Assembly: GCF_001039355.2 (NCBI RefSeq) | Contig: NW_019773626.1 | Coordinates: 267,445 to 331,444, forward strand | Source of the DNA: Lingula anatina | Taxonomy: Eukaryota; Brachiopoda; Lingulata; Lingulida; Lingulidae | Reading direction: 5' to 3' | Length of the DNA: 64,000 nt | Part shown: positions 24,666-35,839 of the stretch, piece after piece | Position numbering within the stretch: the first letter of the stretch is position 1 | How the letters are laid out: each line of letters opens with the position of its first letter | Made by a program: the position numbers and the translations under genes | Notes under the pieces: model-generated | Seen by the model: the letters and a program-made list of their open reading frames with translations, nothing else | Told to the model about the DNA's origin: nothing | The model's database searches: none

Positions 24666-25156
24666 CACATACCAAGGCCACGCGATGTCCAAGTATTGCT
24701 CTCTTTCATTTGTTTTCCTTGCACTACCCAGCGGAGAAGAGATATTTAAAGAGATCTATCGAAATGAGGATCGGAAATGGAAGAAGGGATGAGTGCATTT
24801 GAAATTGAGCGGAATTACAGATACTTTTATAGATTGATATAATTCGTGACAACGGGTTATTGCTAAATTGCAGCCATACACTATTAAAGAACAATTCAGG
24901 AATGAATGAATGATAAATGGTATTTTGTTATCAAGGTCCTATTTCATGGCTCAGTGCTCGACGTAATGGAACGATTGCGCTCTCGTATTGCTTTTTTGTG
25001 GCTGGTAGATTCATTAGTTCATCTCTGATCATGATCAGCTCCAATATTTGGTTGACATTTTAACCGCTGATATTACCAAGGGTTCTCGGTAGTGTCTGCG
25101 TGCGCCCCCCCCCCCCTCGCTCTTTCTGTGTGTGTGCACCAGTATGCACTCGTTAG

Positions 25157-25158
<2 letters not shown>

Positions 25159-25225
<67 letters not shown>
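25159..25225. repeat. (TA)n microsatellite
   Basis: Uninterrupted (TA)n of about 66 bp, preceded by a poly-C run at about 25106-25116 and a short (TG)n. Confidence 0.95.
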
Positions 25226-25228
<3 letters not shown>

Positions 25229-25417
25229 AGTGTGCCCATGTACATGTATGAGTGTTTAAGTCTGTAATTGTGTAACCGGCTCGCGCGCACCTGCTTTATG
25301 GCAATATATTATACGCCGGTTCTAAGTCTTACTTCAACTAAATTGACTGACTGAAACTAATATAAGATCTTTATTCATAACTTATTGCTTTCCATTGTCG
25401 TTACAGTGAAACACTGA

Positions 25418-25576
25418 CGGCAAGGTTATACCAAGGGCGAAACCGGAGATGATCCTGCTAATATCCGGGCATCTGTGAATTGGAAATACAGGGGATACGG
25501 CAGGTACGCCAATGGCAACACTGACAGTGTTCTTGTAATCCAAGAGCATTGCATTGAGGACGGCAGTGGTATATGA
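25418..25576 (+). CDS. Possible coding fragment of unknown type
   Basis: A 52-codon open stretch reads RQGYTKGETGDDPANIRASV, later GYGRYANGNTDSVLVIQ and EHCIEDGSGI, then stops. The composition looks protein-like (Gly, Tyr, Asp and Asn rich, few rare residues). It has no Met start. The good acceptor GTTACAG at about 25406 leads into an in-frame TGA, so a splice site would have to be at the weaker GGCAAG at 25424. I recognise no family; it may be chance. Confidence 0.18.
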   Translation, partial: RQGYTKGETGDDPANIRASVNWKYRGYGRYANGNTDSVLVIQEHCIEDGSGI

Positions 25577-26574
25577 GAAAGACGTTGGTTCAAAGCAAAA
25601 CGTGTGCAAAAATTAGGATTGTTTTTTTTTTTTTTTGGAAAATTTGGCTTTTGGAAACCAGAAGAATTTTGACAGCGAAGGGGTCTTGTTGGTGCATTTT
25701 AGTCCCAGGATACCGGAAAACGTTGTCAGCCTACGCTATACATGGATTTTTTGCATTCGTGCAGTCAATACATAGATTTCAAGAGAAACTCGTCTGATTA
25801 TTGTGTTCATGTCATTTATCGTAACCTTATGAAGAAAAATGACTTGGCTGGCTTTTTATTGGCATATGAACAGAAGTTCTTATTGAAACGTCATTATTAT
25901 AGAAGAAAATAACGTATCGATCCAAAGGTAGAATATCCATTGTAGGAAGAAATCCTAATTACAGTTCTTCTGACAGCGAGAAGAAAGACAGAGAAGTGCT
26001 TCGGACGGCTGAGGAATTATCAAGGAAGTCGATCTTAGGTTAGTTAGATAAGAGTGATACGTTTTGAATAACGTCTTAATCGCAGTTTTCAACTCTCAAT
26101 GAAACACTGCTGACGCTCGAGCCATTAACGCATCTACGTTTCTGCTTGAGACGAATTCTCTTGAAACAGAAGCTTTTAGCTAACGACCCTGTGACAGCGC
26201 TTTATCTTCGAGCAGACCATGATGAAATGTTTCTGCTGACGGCAAGTCTCCTGTGATTAAGCTTCATTGCTGGAAGCGTGACTGTCTTGGAATATTTACG
26301 CACGGAAGGTGTCAGAATAAATCGACCCTACAGATTTCGCATTGATGGGATTGGACTTGCAGTTCTGAAACAAGCAGAGGAGCCTAAATTTTGATTTCGC
26401 AAACAGGTGAGTTATTGACATTTTATTGATTTTTCTTTGGATGCTGCTGGCGCTGAATACTAACTGATGTCTCCACTTCAAGGTTATTGCATGCTATTTT
26501 CAGGTTTCATCCTCCATGAACTGTCTGGGTCATTTATCATTTGCTGTGACAAATTGCACACGGCAAATCCACTT

Positions 26575-26670
26575 CCCAGCAAACACAGAAAGTTATTATA
26601 ACGTTATAATAACGTTTATATAACCAAAAAACGTTATGGTAACGTTATGAAACGTTCTGTATTTGCTGGG
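26575..26670. mobile_element. Small foldback element with CCCAGCAAACACAGAA ends
   Basis: CCCAGCAAACACAGAA at the left pairs with TTCTGTATTTGCTGGG at the right. The interior is repeats of AACGTTAT/ATAACGTT. From memory this end sequence and AACGTT interior recur across many animal genomes. A related right half is at 46538-46594. Confidence 0.75.
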
Positions 26671-27587
26671 TTGCCTTTTGTAATGTTATGTTTAAACTAT
26701 CTCAAGCGGGAAGCCCGACGCACACTTTTGGCTGTGTGCTTAGTTACTAAGAGTTGTAAAATGAGATTTATCGACGCCAAACGTTCATTAGCATAAGGTG
26801 CTAGATACAGAAGTCTTTCACTTCAGAGAAAGTGTCTCTCCAGCGCTCTCTCTTACCCTCTCGCGTTTTCTCTCTGAGACGAAAATTCATAAGAAAAAAT
26901 TAGCGCAAAGAGCTCTGCGGAACGCCTCTTTAACCCTGGTAGTTGGACTGTTCAGTCGTGGTGGCGAACCCATTATGAGATGAGTCCTTCACTTTTTCTG
27001 TTGCAACAAATCTTGATAAGCCCGAGAAAGTGATATCGTCAGCGTTCAGACAAAAAATTGATTTTTGTTTTTAGTGTATTAGAATGATGGAGTCTGACTG
27101 CGTTTTTAAATACGGTATCAAATAAGAGGGCAAATAAAAGAAAAACGATAATGATATCTATGTATTTTGGCTGCCTGAGATAACGGAATAACCAGTGTGT
27201 GCGTCTAAATTGAATTCTTAAGGGCACATTATTTTGTCTTTCCAAATTGGGCATAGCATGAACATATCAAACACGCGTACTTTAGCCGTAGCTAAATAGG
27301 TTACCGTCAGCGCTGAGCGAGAGTGAAAGCCTTCGTCAAGACAATCTGAGCTTACCCAAAGGACTCATGTCAAAGATAAGCGGGCACTCAGATTCTTTGA
27401 GAAACTCAGCAAAGTTGGCTGTATCTTAACGGCTAAGTAAGATTTTAGTCCAAAAATTAACGCACGACTCTCTGTGAAACTACCCTCTACCAGGGCGACA
27501 GATAGAATTTTCACAAGATATCCACAGATATGTCTTTAGGTATATAAATAGACAGTCATTCGTTTCTCTGCCTCTGGCTTTTTTTTA
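26671..27587. other. Non-coding stretch
   Basis: No supported exon. An inverted repeat lies at its end: ACCCTCTACCAGGG at about 27483 pairs with CCCTGGTAGAGGGT at about 27608, just inside the tandem unit. The second unit copy has only the right arm. Confidence 0.45.
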
Positions 27588-28009
27588 AATTTGCCTTTAA
27601 TATCTGCAACCCTGGTAGAGGGTACCCTGAAACATTCCCTAGGGAGCGTGGCTGTGTATACATGTACCGTACATGTTTACACCGCCATGCCCCCTGGGGA
27701 TTGTTTCATTTATAGACGATTTGGAAACAACTCCGCTATGTATTGACTGTTAGATAAAACGGCTCATGTTCTCAGTAACTTGTTTCGACTCTCCAGTACT
27801 GCATGTCCAAGGTGAAGCAAAAACATGTTATCGCATGTGCAGATGATGTGCTTCTGTTGGTAAAAGATGAGCCAACGCGATATTATGGAAGAAAGTATTT
27901 GAGGAATGGGACTGATACGAGACAGCCCAACACGAGGCCATCAGCACTGCGTGACGTCATGCGAGACTAGAAAACGTGCGAGAATCTGCGGGGTTAGGTG
28001 TTTACTTTA

Positions 28010-28425
28010 TATAATAATAATAATAATAATAATTTTATTGAGCACTAAAATGTTTCAGTACATTTTGCAGGCCCTCTAAACTACTTGTATATAGATACAT
28101 TTAGTACAATCTAGACCTATTATCACAATCAAAATAAATAAATAAATAATAATAATAAGATAAAAAATACCCATATTACATTATGACAATTACATTGTTC
28201 TGTATTGTGGTAGACTTGCTCATTATTATTGACAAGCTAGTCTTTTTTTAAATGTTTGTTGGATGAAGTGACACACGGTTTTTAGGGAGTGTTCACTTTG
28301 AGGATTGAGAAGCCAGGCAAGTTCTGAATGACATTTAAATCAGATGACATTTGCGGCGGTATCATTTTTATCATTTTTTCTCTTTCGTTCACATGCTCAT
28401 TACATTTTAGTAGGAAATGCACTAA
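28010..28425 (-). mobile_element. LINE 3' end, degraded (copy 1)
   Basis: On the minus strand: a remnant of the reverse-transcriptase C-terminus, an untranslated tail, AATAAA and a terminal (ATT)n repeat at 28010-28032. Compared with 31406-31916, a small indel near 28320 breaks the frame and the CPxC-containing part is missing. Confidence 0.7.
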
Positions 28426-29275
28426 GTGCATTTATAGCACTAAGTGTGAAACTCTCTGTGCTTGGAATGTTTATATTTTGTAAGAGAACATAACAAATGT
28501 AAAACATGATATCCAAAACATTCGTACCGTGTTGCAGGAAACTATAATTTGACAGAAATAAATAGAGACAGCAACTAGAGAAATACTTGTGGAAAAATCC
28601 TATCGCCTTTTATATTTTGATGTACCGAGCTGTTGTTTTCACAAATATTAGCTGAAATAGATCGTGGCAAAAGCTGTTATAGTATTCCAAGTTTTACCTT
28701 AAACTGCTAATATCATTTTTAATTCAGTTCTTTAAAGCATAATTTGCGCCTGGACACTGATCGATTTTTACCTGTCATTAGTGACAGTTACCAATTTAGC
28801 TGTGACAGTTGACATTTATGCAGGTCAGTCGTTAGAAGAAAGCCACTTCCACAGGCTAATAATTATTGAAAATTCTGGTTCACGCAGTTGGCTATCTAAG
28901 TTAAGCCTATGAAGCTAAAAAGTAAGTATTTTTCCGTGAAGCAGATATCAGGAACCTCCACGATTCCTGTTTTCAAATACGACTGTTAAAATGTTCCGTA
29001 AAATCCTCCTTGACTGCTGCATTCTGGCACAACTGACAAAAAAACCCCACAGGAACCGACAAAGCCACCCGTGTTCAAGGCTTACTCAGATGTTATCATT
29101 TAACCAGATTAGAATAATAATATTATGAAGTGAGCGAAAAAACCTTTCAAATGCTGTTAATGCTGTTACTATCGTTAGCTTGGCATTTCATAACGCCCAT
29201 GGGAACTGGGTTTGTCATCAGAATGTCTTTATATACATTTCATAGTGACAGAAAAGCCATCCTCCGAGCACTGTT

Positions 29276-29472
29276 GGTTTCTGAAGGTCTCGTCCAGAAC
29301 AAGTTGATCCGCGGAATAACAGATCCGCAGATCAACAGATGTGGCCTTCCCACATGAAAGCTTGCCGCATAGTTCCCTAGTAAACACTGGATAGATTTCC
29401 CGCGGGGATTACGCGGTCAGCTTTCAAGTGGGCAGGCCATATTTGATTCGCGAATTTGTTAGTCTGCCGATC
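29276..29472. mobile_element. MITE family 1 (copy E, diverged)
   Basis: GTTGATCCGCGGAATAACAG at the left, CCCGCGGGGATTACGCGG in the middle and GGCCATATTTGATTCGCGAA at the right match the family-1 core. The outer ends have decayed. It duplicates the copy at 33041-33238. Confidence 0.7.
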
Positions 29473-30153
29473 ACAATTTGTTGTAAATGCGGGCTGAAGC
29501 CTGAAAGCCATAAATTTTTCCAGCTGCCTTTCAATGATTGCTTAGCATCCGTAATGAAAAATTATGGGGATATCGAAATAGAATTTCTGTATGTATCTTT
29601 CATTCCGAGTGTGATTGATTTTGAAAGGTGATAAAAAGCAGAATAAAAAAATTACGACTGGAAAAAGAATTGCTCCCGGATAAGACCCAGCTTTGAACAA
29701 CGACGTCAGCAAATTGTTCTCTGTGTTTAAAAAAAAATAATTTCTGTGTCTGTCTATTTGGTATTGTTTATTTGATGATTTGCTTTAAATTGAAAACTGT
29801 TTTGTACGGTATGCAGTATGTGAAGAATAGTTCGAAGAGCCTATACAATTTAGCTCATTCAGTGCGCAATGAACTATAATTATTATATGCAGACACAGTG
29901 TTTTTTCTAACGCCACTCCCAGGTTTTACGTCAAAAATTGCGGGCATTTTCAGCAAAATTATTTTTCCTTGTCTTTATGACCACTCACATTGCCCAGGGA
30001 CTGTGAAAACTTACTAGTATTTTTTCTATTTATTTTATTTCTTTAGGAAATTCTTTTATTTTGAATTGCTCAGAAATGTATTCATTCTTGTTTATGTCTG
30101 CATATACTCCAGCCACACTGTCTAGTTTGGTGTTATACATGTTTGTGAAGTGT

Positions 30154-30289
30154 TCAAGCAGCTGTCTGTCTATGATGAACCCTCATTAGTATTCGCTCCA
30201 CTTGTGCTTGGTTAATTGCACCTTCGTCTGCTTGCTGTTGATTTATTGCTTTTTGATGCGGCTCGGCTGTATTGTATTGTCTGGTGTAA
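30154..30289 (-). CDS. Possible terminal exon, copy 1 (premature stop)
   Basis: After a pyrimidine-rich tract and TTTAAG, the minus strand reads LHTRQ-like then NTAEPHQKAINQQQADEGAI and NQAQVERILMRVHHRQTAA, with a stop at 30154-30156. The duplicate at 33803-34049 has CGA in place of this TGA and continues. I recognise no family. If coding, this copy is truncated; if not, the frame is chance. Confidence 0.28.
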
Positions 30290-31405
30290 CTTAAAGTACA
30301 GTTTAAACAACAACGAAAACAGTGGAAGAGGACGGGTGTATTGTCATATGCAAGGCACAGGGATTGTATTATTTTCCTACTGACCCCCACCCCCTTTTCC
30401 CCGGGATCGTGAGAAAAAGTCTGGTTTACTGAAATTTTAGGATGCTTTTGTATGTATTGTGTAAAGGGCTACAGAGTAAAAAAAATGACAAAATTACATA
30501 GCTGACGAAGAACAGGGTAAAAAAAGAGAAAATACGTGATCTGGCCAATGAGACAGGATTTCGATTTGATCACTTGACTTACTCATCAGCGTGGTTATTA
30601 ACTGTTCAAAAGGATTTTGTCTCTCTCAAAACAGTTCGCACAATCACCATATTTACGCAAAGATACAATGGAAAGTCTACTTCACGGAATGAAAAACGTG
30701 TTTTAACGTGTTAAAACTGATCCAAGCCAAGGTGAGCAAACTCCCTTTGGGGGCATCACCGTAAAGTACCGTTATAGAGAATAGATACTAATTGAAGTTC
30801 AAATAAGATCGATTTGAAGTCCGTTCAGACAAGAACATTTTCAACCGGAGATAGACCAAAGTTGCGTCGTTATACAGATTGCTGCAACGCCCTGTTANTT
30901 TACGAATGCGCTTGCTCCAGCTGGTGGTACAATATTCGGAGGCGGTATCGCCTCTCTGATCCTCTAGTTTTAATTTGCCTTTAATATCTGCAACCCTGGT
31001 AGAGGGTACTGTGAAACATTCCCTAGGGAGCGTGGCTGTGTATACATGTACCGTACATGTTTACACCGCCATGCCCCCTGGGGATTGTTTCATTTATAGA
31101 CGATTTGGAAACAACTCCGCTATGTATTGACTGTTAGATAAAACGGCTCATGTTCTCAGTAACTTGTTTCGACTCTCCAGTACTGCATGTCCAAGGTGAT
31201 ATTCCCCGTGGAGCCAAAACATGTTATCGCATGTGCAGATGATGTGCTTCTGTTGGTAAAAGATGAGCCAACGCGATATTATGGAAGAAAGTATTTGAGG
31301 AATGGGACTGATACGAGACAGCCCAACACGAGGCCATCAGCACTGCGTGACGTCATGCGAGATTAGAAAACGTGCGAGAATCTGCGGGGTTAGGTGTTTA
31401 CTTTA

Positions 31406-31916
31406 TATAATAATAATAATAATAATTTTATTGAGCACTAAAATGTTTCAGTACATTTTGCAGGCCCTCTAAACTACTTGTATATAGATACATTTAGTAC
31501 AATCTAGACCTATTATCACAATCAAAATAAATAAATAAATAATAATAATAAGATAAAAAATACCCATATTACATTATGACAATTACATTGTTCTGTATTG
31601 TGGTAGACTTGCTCATTATTATTGACAGGCTAGTCTTTTTTTAAATGTTTGTTGGATGAAGTGACACACGGTTTTTAGGGAGTGTTCACTTTGAGGATTG
31701 AGAAGCCAGGCAAGTTCTTCTAAATCAGATGACATTTGCGGCGGTATCATTTTTATCATTTTTTCTCTTTCATTCACATGCTCATTACATTTAAGTAGGA
31801 AATGCACTTCTGTTTCAACATCATTGCAATGTGGACATATTCGGTTTTCTACTGGTTTTTTGGGTTTTGTGTAGCGCCCTCTTTCAATTTCTAGGTCATG
31901 GTCGCTGATTCGAAAN
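31406..31916 (-). mobile_element. LINE 3' end with reverse-transcriptase C-terminus (copy 2)
   Basis: The minus-strand frame reads RISDHDLEIERGRYTKPK, then ICPHCNDVETEVHFLLKC, and ends KTVCHFIQQTFKKRLACQ at 31622. A basic stretch followed by CPxC...HFLLxC is the C-terminal end of many non-LTR retrotransposon reverse transcriptases. An untranslated tail, AATAAA and (ATT)n at 31406-31428 complete the 3' end. It is 5'-truncated at the N at 31917, as usual for LINE insertions, though here the edge coincides with a sequence-join mark. Confidence 0.8.
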
Positions 31917-32821
31917 TTTTTATTTCTCTTTCGTTCACATGCTCATTACATTTTAGTAGGAAATGCATTTATAGCACTAAGTGTGAAACTCTCTGTGCTT
32001 GGAATGTTTATATTTTGTAAGAGAACATAACAAATGTAAAACATGATATCCAAAACATTCGTACCGTGTTGCAGGAAACTATAATTTGACAGAAATAAAT
32101 AGAGACAGCAACTAGAGAAATACTTGTGGAAAAATCCTATCGCCTTTTATATTTTGATGTACCGAGCTGTTGTTTTCACAAATATTAGCTGAAATAGATC
32201 GTGGCAAAAGCTGTTATAGTATTCCAAGTTTTACCTTAAACTGCTAATATCATTTTTAATTCAGTTCTTTAAAGCATAATTTGCGCCTGGACACTGATCG
32301 ATTTTTACCTGTCATTAGTGACAGTTACCAATTTAGCTGTGACAGTTGACATTTATGCAGGTCAGTCGTTAGAAGAAAGCCACTTCCACAGGCTAATAAT
32401 TATTGAAAATTCTGGTTCACGCAGTTGGCTATCTAAGTTAAGCCTATGAAGCTAAAAAGTAAGTATTTTTCCGTGAAGCAGATATCAGGAACCTCCACGA
32501 TTGCTGTTTTCAAATACGACTGTTAAAATGTTCCGTAAAAGCCTCCTTGACTGCTGCATTCTGGCACCACTGCGAAGAAAAATCCCACAGGAACCGACAA
32601 AGCCAACCGTGTTTAAGGCTTACTTTGATGTTATCATTTAACCAGATTAGAATAATAATATTATGAAGTGAGCGAAAAAACCTTTCAAATGCTGTTAATG
32701 CTGTTACTATCGTTAGCTTGGCATTTCATCCGCGCGAACGCCCATGGGAACTGGGTTTGTCATCAGAATGTCTTTATATACATTTCATAGTGACAGAAAA
32801 TCCATCCTCCGAGCACTGTTG

Positions 32822-33036
32822 CACCCCATTTCCATAGATTAGATCGACCTACTTTAGATCGACCTAACTCCCTGGGGGTTCACGCTAAATAGCTGTCATC
32901 CGGGCGGACACGAAAGTTAATTATCCCCTTACAGCTTGTGGTAGGCGGGACGGACATTCAAGTCGGATTATCTGAAAGTAATCTAGTGAGACTCCCCGCG
33001 GGGATAGATCGATCTAAAATCTATGGGAATAGAGCC
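32822..33036. mobile_element. Foldback MITE, family 3 (215 bp), with empty site in the other copy
   Basis: The left end CACCCCATTTCCATAGATT pairs with the inverse of TCTATGGGAATAGAGCC. TTG is duplicated at 32819-32821 and 33037-33039. Copy 1 of the tandem unit reads GCACTGTTGGTTTCTG without the insert, so boundaries and the 3-bp duplication are certain. Internal marks are TAGATCGACCTAACTCCC, TTCACGCTAAATAGCTGTC and GACTCCCCGCGGGGATAGAT. Same family and size as 39628-39841. Confidence 0.92.
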
Positions 33037-33040
33037 TTGG

Positions 33041-33238
33041 TTTCTGAAGGTCTCATCCAGAACAAGTTGATCCGCGGAATAACAGATCCGCAGATCAACA
33101 GATGTGGCCTTCCCACATGAAAGCTTGCCGCATAGTTCCCTAGTAAACACTGGATAGATTTCCTGCCGGGATTACGCGGTCAGCTTTCAAGTGGGCAGGC
33201 CATATTTGATTCGCGAATCTGTTAGTGTGCCGATCACA
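33041..33238. mobile_element. MITE family 1 (copy F)
   Basis: Duplicate of copy E (29276-29472) in the second tandem unit, with a few substitutions (for example CCTGCCGGGATTAC for CCCGCGGGGATTAC). The family-3 MITE ends within a few bases of its left end. Confidence 0.7.
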
Positions 33239-33802
33239 ATTTGTTGTTAATGCGGGCTGAAGCCTGAAAGCCATAAATTTTTCCAGCTGCCTTTCAATGA
33301 TTGCTTAGCATCCGTAATGAAAAATGATGGGGATATCGGAATAGAATTTCTTAATGTATCTTTCATTCCGAGTGTGATTGATTTTGAAAGGTGAAAAAAA
33401 AGCAGAATAAAAAATTTACGACTGGAAAAAGAATTGCTCCCGGATAAGACCCAGCTTTGAACAACGACGTCAGCAAATTGTTCTCTGTGTTTGAAAAAAA
33501 TGATTTCTGTGTCTGTCGATTTGGTATTGTTTATTTGATGATTTGCTTTAAATTGAAAACTGTTAAGTCTGGTATGCAGTATGTGAAGAATAGTTCGAAG
33601 AGCCTATACAATTTAGCTCATTCAGTGCGCAATGAACTATAATTATTATATGCAGACACAGTGTTTTTTCTAACGCCACTCCCAGGTTTTAGCGTCAAAA
33701 ATAGCGGGCATTTTCAGCAAAATTATTTTTCCTTGTCTTTATGACCACTCACCTTGCCCAGGGACTGTGAAGACTTTTTTTCTATTAATTTTATTTCGTA
33801 GG

Positions 33803-34049
33803 CTATTTATTTATGTATTTTAATTGCTCAGAAATGTATTCCTTCCTTTTTATGTCTGCATATACTCCAGCCACACTGTCTAGTTTGGTGTTATATATAT
33901 GGTTGTGAAGTGTTCGAGCAGATGTCTGTCTATGATGTGTCCTCATTAGTATTCGCCCCACTTGTGCTTGGTTAATTGCACCTTCGTCTGCTTGCTGTTG
34001 ATTTATTGCTTTTTGATGCGGCTCGGCTGTATTGTATTGTCTGGTGTAA
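33803..34049 (-). CDS. Possible terminal exon, copy 2 (longer frame)
   Basis: Same start as 30154-30289 but open for about 80 codons: NTAEPHQKAINQQQADEGAI, then QTSARTLHNHIYNTKLDSVA and GVYADIKRKEYISEQLKYIN before TAG at 33803-33805. A possible acceptor is TTTAAG|TTACAC after a T-rich tract. The tail is charged and helix-like. Relative to copy 1 it has a stop-to-Arg difference and two extra bases. No family recognised; coding status is uncertain. Confidence 0.3.
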
Positions 34050-34926
34050 CTTAAAGTACAGTTTAAACAACAAAAAGAGGTCGCTCCTGGACTTTTATGG
34101 ATCTAGGATTTTTAGTGGGTTATAAAATTTATATAAAGTTCACAACTTGAATAAAAAACATTATTAATTTATTTTATTATTTATTTTCATTTTTATTTTT
34201 TCAATTTTTATTTGCGAAGGAAACCGAAAAAAGCGGAAGAAGACGGTAGTGCTGTTAAATGCAGTTATATGAAAGGCACAGGGATTGAAAATTGGTTTGT
34301 TTTCTGGTTCTGCCCCCCCCCCCCCCTTTCCCCCTGGATCGTGAGTCTGGTTTACTGAAAGTCTCGGATGCTATTGTATGGAGTGTTTAAAAAGCTTTAG
34401 ATATAAAAAAGGCAAATATCCCGAGATAACAACTGAAATATAACAAAGAACATGGTGAAAATAGACACTATTCGTGTTTTAGCGAGTAGCACATGGAGTT
34501 TTGATTGGTTAACGTGACTGACTCGTCGATGTGGTTAAAAACGATTTTGAACTGGAAGAGATTAGCAACAGTTCGCACATTTCCATATTTACTTAAAGAT
34601 GCAATGGAAAATCTACTTCACGGAATGAAGAACATGTTTTAACGTGTTAAAACTGATCCAAGCCAAGGTGAGCGAACTCCCTTTGGGGGCATCACCGTAA
34701 AGTACCGTTATGGAGAATAGATACTAATTGAAGTTCAAATAAGATCGATTAGAAGCCTGTTCAGACAAGAACATTTTCAACCGGAGATAGACCAAAGTTG
34801 CGTCGTTATACAGATTGCTGCAACGCCCTGTCACAGTGTACCCTGTACTAGGGCCACTGTACTTTACTGACTAGTGTGAATTTCGTTTAGAGATGACTTA
34901 TCATATTGGCCTCTGGTACAGGAGAA

Positions 34927-35111
34927 GAGCGCATTCAGAACAGCGGACTAACTGATCTGCGGATCAAATATGGCGACTGACTTAAAACCTTGCCGCTTAC
35001 TTACCTGTTAGACACTGAATAGATTCCCCGGGGGGATAACACGACAAGCATTCAAGTGGGTCGACCATATTTGATCCGCGGATCTGTTAGCTTGCTGTTC
35101 TGAATGCGCTC
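34927..35111. mobile_element. Foldback MITE, family 1 (copy G, 185 bp, best preserved)
   Basis: Ends are GAGCGCATTCAGAACAGCGG and, inverted, CTGTTCTGAATGCGCTC, with TAA on the right and GAA (decayed TAA) on the left. Subterminal arms are GATCTGCGGATCAAATATGG and CCATATTTGATCCGCGGATC. The core is GATTCCCCGGGGGGATAAC. It serves as the reference for this family in the window. Confidence 0.88.
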
Positions 35112-35547
35112 TAAGAGCCTATATATATATCTGTATAAACTGATTCTCTGGTGGCGCAGTTAGGACCAGTTTTCAGCCAAAGTCTGTGCTTGTCTGAACT
35201 TGGCATGTAACGCATATTAGTCACTGAACGTCAGGAATGAAGGCGGGTACTTTTTAATGAAATTACAAGGCACAAAGCTGGTATAGTTATTAGATTACCT
35301 GCACTTCACCGAGGGTTATATTCAGGGAATTTGTGAAAGATTTAAAAAACACTGTTGGGGCCATGTACCAGAAAATCTACAGGAAATTTGTGAACATGTA
35401 AAACAGTGCCTGCGTCATGTACCAGAACCTCCCCCCCCCCCACACACACACACACACAGACACACACACACAAACACATGATAGAGAGTTCAGTTCCAGT
35501 TGTTTTGTAAACGGGTAAACCCTGTCCGCCCCGTCCCGTGCCCCGTC

Positions 35548-35838
35548 CTACATTTTGACTTCATTTGTTTCTTTAGCCTCCCCCTGTACAAATGGGCGAT
35601 CCTCAGTTTCTAGACCGAAACGCCTGTTTGTATGATTTTTACCTGTAAAGAAAAGGAGATATATATTTGAAATGTGATCTGTTGGTGTTGCACCTTTTAA
35701 CAAATGAAGTAGTTTTTCTTTCATGTCATGTTGCAGTGTGACGGATTGCACAGCCAAACCCCTGCGCTGCTTTAATATCCGCTCATTGACTTGGTCCCTG
35801 GAAAGCGAACAGTCGTATCCTAGGTGAAATGAGCTTTC
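35548..35838 (-). CDS. Candidate terminal coding exon, unknown protein
   Basis: On the minus strand a strong acceptor (TTTATTCCCAG) at 35839-35840 opens a 96-codon frame ending in TAG at 35548-35550. It begins ESSFHLGYDCSLSRDQVNER, continues ILKQRRGLAVQSVTLQHDMK and EKLLHLLKG, and ends TEDRPFVQGEAKETNEVKM. The composition is charged and helix-like, as in an intracellular tail. A second acceptor (TTTTCTTTACAG) lies in frame about 200 bp in, and an AAAAG|GTGCAA donor precedes it, so a 60-bp facultative intron is possible. The frame stays open upstream into Gly-rich sequence, which I take to be intron. No upstream exon was found; family unknown. Confidence 0.4.
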   Translation of the reverse strand, partial: ESSFHLGYDCSLSRDQVNERILKQRRGLAVQSVTLQHDMKEKLLHLLKGATPTDHISNIYLLFFTGKNHTNRRFGLETEDRPFVQGEAKETNEVKM

Positions 35839-35839
35839 C

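Larger units (their letters stand above)
27588..30895. repeat. Tandem 3.3-kb duplication, copy 1
   Basis: It starts at AATTTGCCTTTAATATCTGC and ends at GCTGCAACGCCCTGT. Copy 2 is 30972-34831. The copies are nearly identical over most of their length, more diverged around 30410-30660, and differ by a LINE segment, a 215-bp MITE and a roughly 125-bp AT-rich insert in copy 2. A single N lies at 30898, two bases past the end of this copy; about 70 bp of unrelated sequence separate the copies. Confidence 0.92.
30972..34831. repeat. Tandem 3.3-kb duplication, copy 2
   Basis: Direct copy of 27588-30895. Extra material: a LINE segment with an N at 31917 followed by a repeat of the preceding 50 bp; a 215-bp MITE at 32822-33036; eight extra bases (CCGCGCGA-like) near 32730; and an AT-rich insert at about 34076-34210. 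Confidence 0.92.

Noticed and set aside
30300-30390. GPCR-like word (LAYDNTPVLFHCF) upstream of the candidate exon
   Set aside because: The NPxxY spacing is wrong, nothing resembling other membrane helices is near, and the duplicate unit does not keep it.
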